A DNA stretch of 64,000 nt. It comes from Viscum album. Taxonomy: Eukaryota; Streptophyta; Magnoliopsida; Santalales; Viscaceae. Positions within the stretch are counted from its first letter, which is position 1; each line of letters opens with the position of its first letter. Below, piece by piece: positions 32,876 through 44,870 of this stretch. The position numbers were made by a program, and so were the translations under genes. Under the pieces are notes generated by a model. That model ran no database searches. It was not told the DNA's origin and saw nothing but the letters and a program-made list of their open reading frames with translations. The stretch spans positions 1,118,912,110 to 1,118,976,109 of the forward strand of contig OY728143.1 in assembly GCA_963277665.1 (NCBI GenBank). Direction: 5' to 3'.

Positions 32876-35560
32876 TGTGGTTAACATCAAAGGGATTAAC
32901 ACCATGATTTTCACCCATAAAATTATAATAGAAGAAGGTTCAAAAAATTTCTAGATGTGTATTATACCTATAATGAAAGAATTCATTAAAAAATACATTA
33001 TGAATATTCTAAACACTCGTATCATGTTTTCCATATCTAATAGTGTGTTGGTAAACCCACTAAATGTAGTCCCAATGATTAGTGGGATGATTGTTATAAA
33101 AAATAATGAATATTATTTATTCTCAACCAGAACCACTAATTGAAGGGGAGTCTATGTTAATTGTAAAAATATTAATACAGTTACTCAAAAGACCAATTGA
33201 AAATACCATTCATGGATTACACACTAGATATATTATCTTGACAAGAATTAGATTTTTTCTAGATGGATACTCTAGATACAATCAAATTAATATTAACCCA
33301 TATGATTAATGAAAGACCACATTTATATGTTGTTTTAGAATCCTAACGAATCAATGTTTTTAATTTAGAATGTTTAATGCCCAAAAAAATTACATTAGTG
33401 TGTGACACACATTTTTCATGATCTGTTGGTGGATTTCATGGAAATTTCAATGATTATTTATCTATTGATAGAATATCCTCTCATGTTTTTCTTTGAAATA
33501 ATGAGTTAGTTCTAATATGTTGTGAGGAGAATTAAATAATTATAGAGTGGCATAAATTTAATTTATAGTCCACCGAGTCATATTCGTTTGATAAAAATTA
33601 TCAAATGGTGGAATGGAAATCAATCGGTAAAAAATACATGTGATTAAACATATACCAAAAGACATGGAAGGGAGTAGAATAAAGGGTTTTTTGGGCCACA
33701 TGAGGTTTTATCACCTCTTAATCCATGATTTTTCAAGGATATTCCAAATAGTTACACAACTATTGTCTATGAACGTTGCATTGTATTTCATTGATGATTT
33801 TCGATGAGCATTCACCAATATAAACAATAACTCATTGGATGCTCAAGCCATAGTATCCCCTATCTAAGATAAGGACATTAAATTAATGTGTGACACAAGA
33901 AATTTTATTTTGTCTTCTATTTTACGATCATGGGGGTGACTCATATTCATCATCATATATTATCTCATCTATTACCTAAATGAAACCTAGGTCAATTATA
34001 TGACCATATAAAAAGAGATTTTGGAAGTGGTATTTTCTTTTGAAAAAATCAGATCAAACCTAGTCATTTCCAAAGTGGTTGTGTATGCAGATCAAGCCTA
34101 ATTGAAATAATTATTGATAAAAATGATTCCAAAACAAGGCCAATATAGTGAATCATGTTTCTACAATAATTTCACATTGGTCTAAAAGAATCAAAAAGAA
34201 TTTAAAATGTCATTGATGACCACTTATGTAGACTTCCACTACTATGTATTAAGGATTATGCAAATTTTAGTATTGAGGATAATTTTATTCATGAAACACT
34301 TTAAAATATGAAATACACAAGAATGAATATGGTTTTATATTATTTCAAACTATCATTCTAGGAGATCTATTTACCCACATGTCTCCATTCAACAAAGGTA
34401 GATGTTTTTGGTTGATACATTATGCTATTTCTTGTATGAGCCCGTATTAATTAATCTTTTTGTGGATGGATTGAACCGAATTTGAATCCCATAAGATGAA
34501 ATTCAAAAAAAAAGTGAATTTTTTTCACACAACACCATTTAGAGGACATCATGGCCCTCACTTCAGTATGGATAAGAGCCTATAAAGTGTACTATTCATG
34601 ACCGCATTCCATCGAAATTTGAGAAGGTTTTTATAAATATATGATAAAATCTATTTCATGGCCAACATTGTAAAATGAAATTAAAGGACATAGATCCCTA
34701 TACATGAATTCAAAATTTTATGGGTGTATGTAATTGATTTCATGGGACAATTCCCAAATTATAATAGGAATTACTACATCCTAGTAAGTGCGGACTATGT
34801 CTCAATGTGGGTAGAAGACAAAGACAATAACCATCACACAACCAAGGCAGTCAATCATGTTTTAAGGAAATACAATTTCTCTAAATTTCAATTTACCAGA
34901 TTACTCAATAATGATATAGAATGATCATTATAAATACATACATTAAATCACTTCATGAAAATTATAGAGATCGATACAACACATTAACTCCCTATCACCT
35001 GCAAAAAAAGGCATGTTGAATTATCCAATCTTGAGACGAAAACAATTAATAGAAAAGATAGTTATTATTGTAAGGAATCAATCTATCTTCAAATTAGATG
35101 ACACACTTTGGGTATATTTTATATAATATAAAATGACCATTGGTACTACATTGTTCTAACTTGTTATTGAGAATCCTTATCACATTCAATACAAATTAAA
35201 ACACCAATCATTCTAGGAATTTTAAAAACTAAACTTTGATGCACAAAATGATAGATAATAAATATCCCTAAAAATGATTTATCCTAAAGAGATTATATGG
35301 GATGATGAAAAAACTCCTGATTTTGCAAAGAAAAATGAAAAATGGAATGAACAAAAAATATCACAAAGGTTCTTCACACCATGGGATAATGTTGTACACA
35401 TTAATAGTTATTTAAGGTTATTCATTGGAAAACTAAAATCACTATGGTCATGAAATTTTTATGTTTTAGTTTTTTTCGAATGAGATGATTAAAATACCTA
35501 GAGGAGAAGGATCACAATTTACATTCAATGGTCAATGAATAAAAATTTAACTTGAACCAT
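32876..35560 (+). pseudogene. Decayed Athila/Tat-lineage Ty3/gypsy pol (RT, RNase H, integrase)
   Basis: Homology runs through many stops and frame changes in the usual pol order. RT: a conserved IKGI...EEGS segment near 32885-32945, VVPMISGMIVIKNN near 33060-33115 and FLDGYSRYNQININP near 33256-33300. The catalytic aspartate pair, expected near 33453, cannot be read. RNase H and its approach: FLGHMRFYHLLIHDFSRI near 33691, LMCDTRNF near 33877 and VVYADQA near 34080. Integrase: HTTPFRGHHG near 34523, VIDFMGQFPNYNRNYYILV from 34730 (first catalytic D kept), VELSNLE near 35015, KLDDTLWVY near 35092 and LRLFIGKLKSLWS near 35414. The integrase wording fits the non-chromovirus Athila/Tat branch, not copies B and C, and no chromodomain is seen. 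It is ancient and inactive. The 3' end is cut by the start of B. Confidence 0.82.
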
Positions 35561-35761
35561 TTCATGAGGGGTGTGTTCAACCATTAAAATTCATTTGAAT
35601 TAAAGTGTCTATATAGATCTCAAAGATAAGAAAAGATCTACCTGGAAGATGATCAAGATTAGTTTTGTAGGTTACTGTCTATATTCTAAATATTAAAAGA
35701 CATAGAACTTATAGTAGTAGTTCAGAGGTTCTTGTGCATAATTTATTTAAATGAATAAATT

Positions 35762-36180
35762 CCGATATTGTCTCATGTGCTATCAAGTCAGGAAAATAAT
35801 TCTCTAAGACTTACGACATTAAATAAAATCAATAGAAGAAGAGATTTTCAAATCACTCTAGAAATGGTAATAAGGGGAAGAATGGAAAAGTAGAATATCC
35901 ATCATACAGTAAATGTGGGAAGAAACACCCTGGTACTTGCTTGAAGGGAATGCGAGTTTGTTACAAGTGTGGTGAAAAGGGCCACCAAGATCATGACTGC
36001 AAGTGGAAGAAAAAAGATACCTATGTTAAATGCTATAATTATAAGGAGATGGGACATTATTCAAATGAATTTTCTATGAGTCAGGGGAACTTAGCTCAGA
36101 AAAGGACAAGGGATCAAGGCCAAGCTTATGCTATCACTACTGCTGAGGTAGAAGTTACAAAAGACGTAATGTCACGTAAT
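35762..36180 (+). pseudogene. gag: Copy B: 3' part of gag with zinc knuckles (truncated)
   Basis: Starts abruptly at the equivalent of about residue 227 of the element A Gag (EDIVSCAIK region). The lysine-rich tail and three knuckles follow. The first keeps KHPGTC near 35920-35940 and the second is complete (CYKCGEKGHQDHDC, from about 35959). The third is broken: its second cysteine is now tyrosine and its last is phenylalanine (CYNYKEMGHYSNEF, near 36031-36072). In-frame stops are present before the knuckles. The sequence left of 35762 belongs to the end of the Athila/Tat-type remnant, so the junction is a deletion or recombination point. Confidence 0.85.
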
Positions 36181-39100
36181 TTAATGGTTTCCTCAAGTTT
36201 ATGAAATGATTTATTTGATTCTGGATCATCGCATTGTTTCATATAATCCTAGTTTTCTAAAAAAATTAGATACTTCCAATTTTATTTAACAAGGGAGTTG
36301 TTAGTTAAAAATCCTAAGGGACGTATCATAGTAATAATATTTTGTAAATATGTTCCCATTAGAGCATATAAATGTTATTTATCTTCTGATCTCATCGTCA
36401 TACCCGTGATTGTATTTGATATAATCCTCACTATGCATTTCCTTTCAGACCATGATGCGAAGATTTATTGTAAGAAAAATGAGGTTACGATTTTTGATGA
36501 TGATGATAAAGAACACCTTATCTTTAGAGAAAAATCGTCACCACCTGATTCTCATCTAGATCCACCCACAGTAGCTCTAATAAGTTAAATTAATGGGGAG
36601 GAAGAGAATGAAATAAATGTGGGTTAGGAAAGGAATGTTCAAATATAGGATATACCTATTGTGAATGAACATGTTGATGTGTTTCTAAAAGATTTACCGG
36701 GACATCCTCTAGAACGAGAAATTGAGTTTTCCATTGACTTAATTCCTAGTTCAAGGCCTATATCAGAGACCCCTTATAGAAAAGAAACTGTGGAATTAGT
36801 GTAACTAATGAAACAACTAGAGTAATTTAGTAATAATGGATTTATTCGCCTTAGTGTTTCTCTATGAGGATCCCCTCTCCTTTTTGTTAAGAAGAAGGAT
36901 GGATCTATGAGGTTACATATTGACTACATGGAGATCAATGCTATAACAATAAAGAACAAGTATCCCCTACCTCGCAATGATGATTTATTTGACCAAATGC
37001 TTGGAGCTCAATACTTTTCAAAGATTGACCTTTGATCTGGATATCATCTGTTGTGTGTGATGAAGGAAGACATTCCGATGACAACATTTCGAACCAGGTA
37101 CGGGCATTACGATTTTACAGCAATGCCTTCGGGATTGACTAATGCACTCTCTGTTTTCATGGATCTAATGAACAATGTTTTCAAGCAATATCTTGATGAA
37201 TTTGTAGTTGTATTTATTGATGATATCATGGTTTACTCCAAAAGCTATGATGATCATGAAAATCACTTGTGCATTATCCTGAAGACTCTTAGCAGACATG
37301 AATTATATGGGAAGTTTAGAAAGTGTGAATTTTGGCTTCAGGATATTTCTTTTTTTGGATATATTGTCTCATAGGGTGGAATTTACATTGACCCTTAAAA
37401 TACCATGTCAATCCATGAATGGCCAGCACTGACAATTATAACTGAGGTACGCAGTTTTATGTGTTTAGCAGGTTATTATCGACGTTTCGTCCAGAATATT
37501 TCCCGGTTGGCTAACCCATTAACAAAGTTCACACGAAAAGGGGTCAAATTTGTTTGGACAAAAGAGTGTGAATAATGTTTTGAAGAAATAATGATAAGAT
37601 TATTCAATGCTCCTATATTGACTCTACCATCGGGGAATGATTGGTTTTCTATTTATAGTAATGCATCACAGAACGTACTTGGTTTTGTCCTTATGAAAAA
37701 TGATAGGGTTATTTCCTATGCATCCCGAAAACTGAAAATTCATGAGAAAAACTATCCTAATGATCTTGAGATAGTAGCTATAATATTTTATTTGAGGATT
37801 TGGATACACTATCTCTATGGTGAAAAATGTGAGATATATACTGATCACAAGAGTTTGAAGTATATTTTCTCACAGAATGAACTCAACATGAGGAAAATGA
37901 GATGGCTTGAACTACTCATGGATTATGATTGCACGATACACTACCACCCGGGGAAGGCAAATAAGGTGGAAGATGCTTTGAGTAGATAAGATCATGGTGT
38001 TTTGAACACGATGGGAGTTAAAAGTGATCCTATTTTCATGGATCTAGTAAATATTGATATGGGAATAACCATGGAAGGTGAAACATCAATACTTTTTCAA
38101 ATGGTTTCCAAACCATCCTCACTAGAAAGGATAAAGAGTTCTCAGACTTGTGATAAAGAGTTTCAAAAGAATATTAAATATGTGAATGATAGGATAATGA
38201 GTGACATTGTGTATGAAGATGGAATTTTGAGATTTGGGAATAGACTTTGTGTTCCTGATATACCTGATCTAAAAAGGAAAATTTTTGACAATTATCATAG
38301 CTCCAATTTCTCTATACACCCTTGGAGCAGCAAAATGTATATATATTTGACGGAACGTTTTTGGTGGGACAACATGAATAGGGAGATTGCTAATTTTGTG
38401 TCAAGATGTATGGTTTTCCAACAAGTGATATCTGGAAGGCAACTTCTTGGAGGAGTCATGCAACCTATTCTCATACTAGAGTGGAAATGGGATAATATTA
38501 TGATGAAATTTTTCTTGGGACTACCAAAGACTCCTAGAAGGAATGATGCAATATGGTTCATTGTTGATCATCTTACCAAGACAACACATTTTCATAATAT
38601 AAGAGAAGATATACCACAAGAACATCTAGCAAGACTATATATTACTGAAGTTTTGAGATTTCATGGAGTACCCCAATCAATTGTTTCTGATCAATATCCC
38701 CATTTTACATTAAGATTCTGGAAAGGCCTTCAGAAATCCCTGGATATAGAACTTTGTTTGAGAAAAGCCTACCATCCCCAAACTGATGGACAATCAGAAT
38801 GGACTATTCAAACCATAGAAGACATGTTGAGATCATGCTCACTTAACTTTCATGGTATGTGGGATCAATATTGCCCTTTGGTAGAATTTTCTTATAACAA
38901 TAGCTTCCATTAAAGTATTCATATGGCACCATATGAAGTGTTATATAGATAGAGATGTCGCACACCAACGTGTTGGGATGATGTTGGTGAACGAAAACAT
39001 GTAGGCCCAGAACATGTTGAGGAAATGTTGGAAAGGAGAAGGTAATCCAAACCCACATCAACGCAGCTCAAAGTAGGTAGAAGAGATATGACGACAACTG

Positions 39101-39540
39101 AAGGAAGGGCTTGTAATTTCTGGTTGGAAATCATGTTTTCTTGAAGGAATCTCCATTGAAGGGTGTTATATGTTTTTGCAAAAAGGGTAAATTGAGTCCC
39201 AGGTACATCTGACCTTTCTAAATTACATAATGAATTGGGGATGTAGATTGCTGTTTTGTAATGCTGCCAAGTCTCTCTAAAGTCCACAATGTGTTCCACA
39301 TATCACTGTTGAGAAAATACATACCTAACCCAACACATGTACTCACCTATGGTGAATTTAAACTGGAACCCGATCTGTCTTATTGTGAATATCCTATCAA
39401 GGTTCTTGATATAAGAGAACAACTGCAGAGAAACTGGATGACTCGTCTGGTAAAAGTTCTATGGAGAAACCATATGATGGAAAAGGAAACGTGGTAACCT
39501 GAGGAACTTATGATGGAGAACCACCAGATTCTTTTTATGT
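36181..39540 (+). pseudogene. pol: Copy B: protease, RT, RNase H, integrase and chromodomain (inactive)
   Basis: Most of the region keeps one frame (36298-38913) with several stops, then shifts. Aspartic protease DSG is at 36217-36225. The reverse transcriptase runs from about 36760 to 37380, with catalytic FIDDI (aspartates at 37219-37224) intact. RNase H is at 37600-37990, but its first catalytic aspartate reads asparagine (IYSNAS). Integrase: the zinc-binding segment near 38290-38420 has lost its last cysteine (CMVFQQ). The first core aspartate is changed (MMKFF near 38506), while SIVSDQ and the HPQTDGQSE glutamate remain (38677-38800). Near 39390-39540 is a chromodomain (PIKVLD...LVKVLWRNH), which in chromoviruses guides insertion to heterochromatin. 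Lost catalytic residues and stops make it dead. Confidence 0.9.
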
Positions 39541-39576
39541 AGTAATATTCTAGAAATTTCGAGAAGGAAATTACTT

Positions 39577-39590
39577 GAAGGAGGGGATAA
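39577..39590 (+). promoter_or_regulatory. Polypurine tract of copy B
   Basis: GAAGGAGGGGATAA directly before the TG of the shared LTR, one base different from element A. Confidence 0.9.
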
Positions 39591-42500
39591 TGTAACACCC
39601 CAAACATCCACGGTATGCTTCCCTTATATTAATGGAATAGCTTGCATTGTACGCAACTTCGAGATTCTAACACACTGTGACCAATCAAAGTAGTTTTTAT
39701 GAATAGTAATACCCACGTTTTTTAATTATATAAATTTTTCCTTTCCAAATAGACTTCATTTTTGAATTCAGAATATCGAAATTATCTTAGGGTGAAGTTT
39801 TGGTATTTTTCTGAAAACATTCAATTTTTGATGAATAGTGAAAAACACTGAGTTATAGTTTAAAAACGAATTTTTTAATTAAATAATTATTTATTTTATT
39901 TAAATTTATTTTTGGTCAAAATAGATATATAATACCTATATATGTTCAATTTAATTTATAGGAGTCATCTTATAATAATTTTACATATATAAAAATTTTA
40001 TTGAACTTTTCACTGTCTTTTACCCACCTCCTTGGAAAATTTGCAAATTCAAATAAAACATAATTTCACCACTTCTATGAGTGGAATTTAAAAAATTTGA
40101 GAGAAACCGTTTATATCAGTAAGAAAAATGTGGTTTAATAAGATGAAAATAATTTTTGGTGAATAGTAACTTTTTACTTTTATTTACCACAGTGAAAAGT
40201 AAATAGGGTATTTAAGGGTAAAAATGATATGATTATTACCTTAACACATGTCCTAATTCTATTGTATAAGTATATTTCGACCAAAAACAAACTTAGGAAT
40301 AAAATATGAATCTCTTTGGCCCACTTGGATTAGATTAAGACATTTATTATTATATAATTCAATGAAGAGTTAAAAGAGTTGAAATCAAAGTTTAATAACA
40401 AAAACATTATTAATATAGGGATACACATAAGATCAATTCTACTATAAATATTAATTAGAAATATAAAATGATTTCATACATAATGGTATTTTATTTATAT
40501 TTTTTAGTCATTAAATAATTTAATTTATTTATGACACAATAATGATGCAGCAATTACCTAATTAATGAAATATTAAAATAATTAATATTATAAATAACCA
40601 ATTAAATGTAATTTGAAATTTTTATGAATTCCACTAATTTTATAGGTTAATATGACATATTAGGGTTGGTTAGATTAATTTATTTTGAAGTAATAATGCT
40701 GTTATAAATTTAGCAAAAACGAAATACCAAATAGTGTCAAAATTGACAAAAAAGACTTTTTAAAACAAATATTATATTAATAATCGATATTATATTCTTA
40801 AAAATATAATGTTCGGAAAAAGGAATTATATAATGATAGATTTATTATTAATTAACCACTTGGGGTTCTCTTGGATGTATATAGTTTGTCTTTTAACCAT
40901 ATAATATAAAAATACAAAGAGACATGGTAAATGACAAACTATTTAACTAAAAGTTAAATTTAAAAGATAAAGTTAATATAGTGACCCAAACCCATATAAA
41001 ACCTATTGGTTGAGTGGTTTTCGACCAATACCAACCATATAATTTAAATAATCCATTTTTGATCCATTAGAAACTGTAAATTATTTTATTATAAAATAAT
41101 ATTTCTAGCTTTTCCTAAGGTGCCCCTCACCCCTCTTATAAAATGGCAATCCCCCTTCTCTCTAATTCACAACTTCAAAGCCATTCTGATGGTCAAAACC
41201 TTCCCAAATACACTCCCAACTATCCTACCTTAATCTTAGAGTCTGTCCTTTAGTCTAAAATCCAACCTAAAGATCCATTTTGATCAAATCAAATGGAAGA
41301 ACCCAAAAAAGAGGCAAATATTTCATCACATCATTCAAGTTCCTTTCTTCTTCCACTTCCTATTTCTTTTTTTCCATTATAAAATAATAAATCCAGTGTC
41401 ATGTATATATTGTGATGTTATTATAAATATGGTACAACCAAATTAATTATTCTATATATCCCTTGAATGACATGTCAAAATACGTTCGTACGTACGGCTT
41501 ACCATCTCCATGTCATGGTGTAATTGTTATTAAATATATTATTATTTGGATGGGTATAATAATGATGTGAAATTGATGTAAATAATAAATATAACATAAT
41601 AATGATTCATTATTTATGATATACCATCCAATTATATATTATTTTAGTATAAAAAAATGATATTGTCGCTCGGGCATACGTACGGATTACCGTCCTCACA
41701 TAGCGATGAGATTCATTCCCCATCATATCCATTCAAGAATAATTTACATTTTATGATTACAAATAATGTTTAATGTCTTGATATAAATCTGGATATGAAT
41801 AATATACCTCCCATTCATAACAATTATAACTAACATAACAAAGAATATAATGGAAAACGAATCTGTTAAAACCTGAAAGACGATAATACTAAGATATTAT
41901 TAACAATGCAATGTTAAAAGATAATATATGATATCATATTAATGAATATGATTCTTTAATAATATAATAGACCTTGTTTCACCATTATATAGGAGGTTAA
42001 CCTACTCTTGGCCAAGGAAAAGTACAAGGTAAGGGTTAATTTCACAATCTCTTCACTATCCTAGGTTGTTAATATGTAATTATCTACTGGGATCTCTTTA
42101 TCATCCACATCCATGCTTCTTAAAAATGTATTTCCAAACATTATTACTATTTAATAGATTATGGTTTAATTTCATATATACCCTTGTTTTACTTTTTATA
42201 ATATGTTTATAAATTAATCTCTCCATTATTTTCCAAACAAGGTCCTTTTTAAACTTTTTGACAAAACTAAGGTAAGAATGTCCGTTTTTAACTTATACGG
42301 GTGGTGTGGCTATTTTCCACTATTATAAAATTGTCAAGTCTTCCTTTATAAGATTATAAAAATATTTTCAAAGTAAATGTTTTATTTTATATTTATGTGA
42401 CTTTTAAATGATTTCAAAAAAGATATATTTCTTTCAAATAGTTTTGTTTTCATCTATGTCAACATCCTTTGATTGATTTTAAGCTTATTTGAAGTTGATT

Positions 42501-43320
42501 TATTAAGATACAAAACATACATATAGTATTGAAGTTGTTGTGATATGTTTGACTATGGATGTGTTATTTTTATACCATTCATGGTTTATGGATAATGTAT
42601 TGAAATTTTTATGCTAGTTTTAATACGAATGTTTATGTTATGTTTAAACAAGTTCACATGAAGAATTCATTGGACATTGTAAGTGATGGATGGAGCCCGT
42701 TGTAGCTCCTCGATGCATCAGTAGGTCTCATGAGACAATCTAGTGTCTTGGGAAAAGGCCTTGACAAAATATGATTTGTTTTCATGGCATTGGGCCTTGA
42801 CTATGTGGTTATAATAGTATGTCATTATGCATTCCATCATTATAAAAGTGGTTATTGATATCGCATGTGATTATTAGACTAGTAGAATATCCATGTGAAT
42901 TAGAAAATGGGATTATTTCATTTTATTTTGGCCATATTATGCTGAAGTTAAGGTTTAAAAGGATTTTGTTTTAGTAATACATTGCCTTAACTGTTTATGC
43001 TTATTTATAAAAGTTTACGCTATATTATTATCCTTACTGAGCATCTAAGATCACCCCTTTCTATGTTTTATTTTCTCATGGATGTGAAGAAGTATTTTAT
43101 GGATTACCTATAGGGATATTTTGAGGGGATATGTGTGTGGACAATGGAGAATATGTTGTTATATTTTTTTGACTTTATCATGTAATGTAAGACTTATGAA
43201 TGTATCTAGTGTTTCCAAGGATCCTAAACTAATCAGTATTTCTCGACATGATCGTTTGTGATCATGCCAATGTTTTGTAATAATGCACAGACTCTAGGTA
43301 ACTGGTGTCGGGGCGTTATA
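39591..43320 (+). repeat. Shared LTR (3' LTR of B, 5' LTR of C)
   Basis: 3730 bp, starting TGTAACACCCC and ending GGGGCGTTATA (the final CA has become TA). The TATA box TATAAAATGG is at 41137-41146, followed by a C/T-rich tract. It shares landmarks in order with LTR A: the putative intron signals at 41311, 41992, 42026-42029 and 43080, and the palindromes near 42709-42736. Outside these it has diverged strongly from A, so it represents another family or subfamily. Confidence 0.92.
41469..41709 (+). other. Two structured modules in the shared B/C LTR
   Basis: Module 1: outer stem TGACATG (41469-41475) with CATGTCA (41510-41516), around ACGG-CTTA-CCAT (41495-41506, one pair lost). Module 2: outer stem TTGTCGCT (41663-41670) with AGCGATGA (41702-41709, two G-U pairs), around ACGG-ATTA-CCGT (41682-41693). 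The inner core is the same as in LTR A, while the outer stems are unrelated in sequence but still pair. Confidence 0.55.
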
Positions 43321-43322
43321 GT

Positions 43323-43334
43323 TAGTATCATAGG
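43323..43334 (+). promoter_or_regulatory. Decayed primer-binding site of copy C
   Basis: TAGTATCATAGG stands two bases after the LTR. It is the tRNA-Met site of element A (TGGTATCAGAGG) with two substitutions, probably no longer functional. Confidence 0.82.
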
Positions 43335-43824
43335 AAGTTTAGTACAAACCTTGGAAGCTATATTTAGATAAACCTTGATTAGAGAACATAGCCCTAAGAT
43401 AGACATTGAGGATTAGTGTTGAAGAACATCCTAGAATTTTTTTATTGTATATATTTTTTGAGTTTTCCAGGCCATACATCTCTATCTGGATATGAGCAGG
43501 TAGATGTGGATTTGGCACAAATGTACCTAGGGGTAAAACCGGAAACCGCTGCTTTGAGCTAGACTCAAATGGGAACGGGTGCACGACAACGGGCCTTGTT
43601 GTACTCTTGGTAACGACACTCCCAGGTGATATGCTTAGGAAAATTCTCATATTCATTAAAAATCATTATGAATGGTTTATGAATATATAATTCCTCAAAG
43701 AAAACATATTTATTATTATTATGGATTATATCCATAAACTATTCAATTTATGTTAAGTGTTTTACAATTTTAGAATTATGTATTTTGATTCACAAACTGA
43801 TCTAGTTTATGCCATTGTTTAGAA
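43335..43824 (+). other. Untranslated leader of copy C
   Basis: 490 bases, the same length as the leader of element A. It is clearly homologous, including GTGCAC at 43579-43584 and a longer version of the antisense frame (43339-43656). Confidence 0.7.
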
Positions 43825-44870
43825 ATGTTGCCTAGTGGAAGGAATGGAAACTGTAACAATGCACGCACTCCATGTAGGGATTTCCCTCCTGCTCAAGAAA
43901 ATTAAAGTGGAGCTGGTGATAGAACTAGTACTGATCAGCTTATCACCATACTAGGACAACTCACTCCGATTATGAATAATAACCTTAGCCATATGGAGCA
44001 CCCTAATCCACAACATGGAGGATCAATGGTAGATCTCTTCATGAGGAAACAAACACAAAGATTCAATGGGAGTACAAATCCAATAGTATTTGAGCAATGG
44101 ATAAATTCCATAGAGAAAATATTCCATGCCTTGGGGACTAGTGAAATGGAAAACGTTATCTTGGCAGTTTACCACCTCACAGGAGATGTTGATCAATGGT
44201 GGTCATTGATTAAAATAACAATGGAAGATGATGACGTATAAAATATTGAATGGAGGGATTTTAAAGAGATTTCCATAGAAAAATACTTTCCTTGTGACCA
44301 TCGTGCATATATGGAAAGGCAATTTCTGAGTCTGAGGCAAAAGGAGGATGAGAATATCGGAATGTATGAGGCATATATTACAAGTTTAGTGAGGCATGTT
44401 GTAGATTATATATTTAACACAAGATGCAATATTGATTGTTTCATTGATGGGTTAAAACCATTTCTCCATCAAGAATTAGTCTCACAATCCTTCCTGTCAT
44501 ACGAAGATATTGTATCATGTGCAACCAAGATAGAAAAAGAATTCTATAAGTCTTATGACTTTAAACCAAAGCTAGAGAAGAATAGATCTTCTAATCACTC
44601 TGGAAATGGATATAAGGGGAAGTAGAGAAAATTTTAATATCCATCCTATAGTAAATGTGGGAAGAAACACCCTGGTACTTTCATGAAGGTAATGAGAGTC
44701 TGTTACAAGTGTGGTGAAAAAGTCCACCAAGATCATGATTGCAAGGGGAAGAAAGAATCTACCGATGTTCAATGCTACAATTGCAGGGAGATGGGACATT
44801 ATGCAAATGAATGTACTATGTGTCAAGGGAACATACCATAAAAAGTCCAAGGGATCAAGGCCAAGCTTAT
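43825..44870 (+). pseudogene. gag: Copy C: gag (full length, broken)
   Basis: Homologous from its ATG to the element A gag (13508), including the capsid-region GDVDQWW and the FLSLRQKEDEN segment. In-frame TAA codons at 43903 and 44239, a TAG at 44623 and a later frame change disable it. The first knuckle has lost its last cysteine. The second has valine for its last glycine (GEKVH) but keeps all metal ligands (CYKCGEKVHQDHDC, near 44701-44742). The third is complete (CYNCREMGHYANEC, near 44773-44814). The region ran on without a stop into protease, showing that the lineage originally had a fused gag-pol frame, unlike element A. Confidence 0.9.

Noticed and set aside
38295..38561. Minus-strand frames over copies B and C (such as 38295-38561, 38919-39299, 44572-44850)
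   Set aside because: They are shadows of the sense-strand pol and gag frames, whose domain order is clear.
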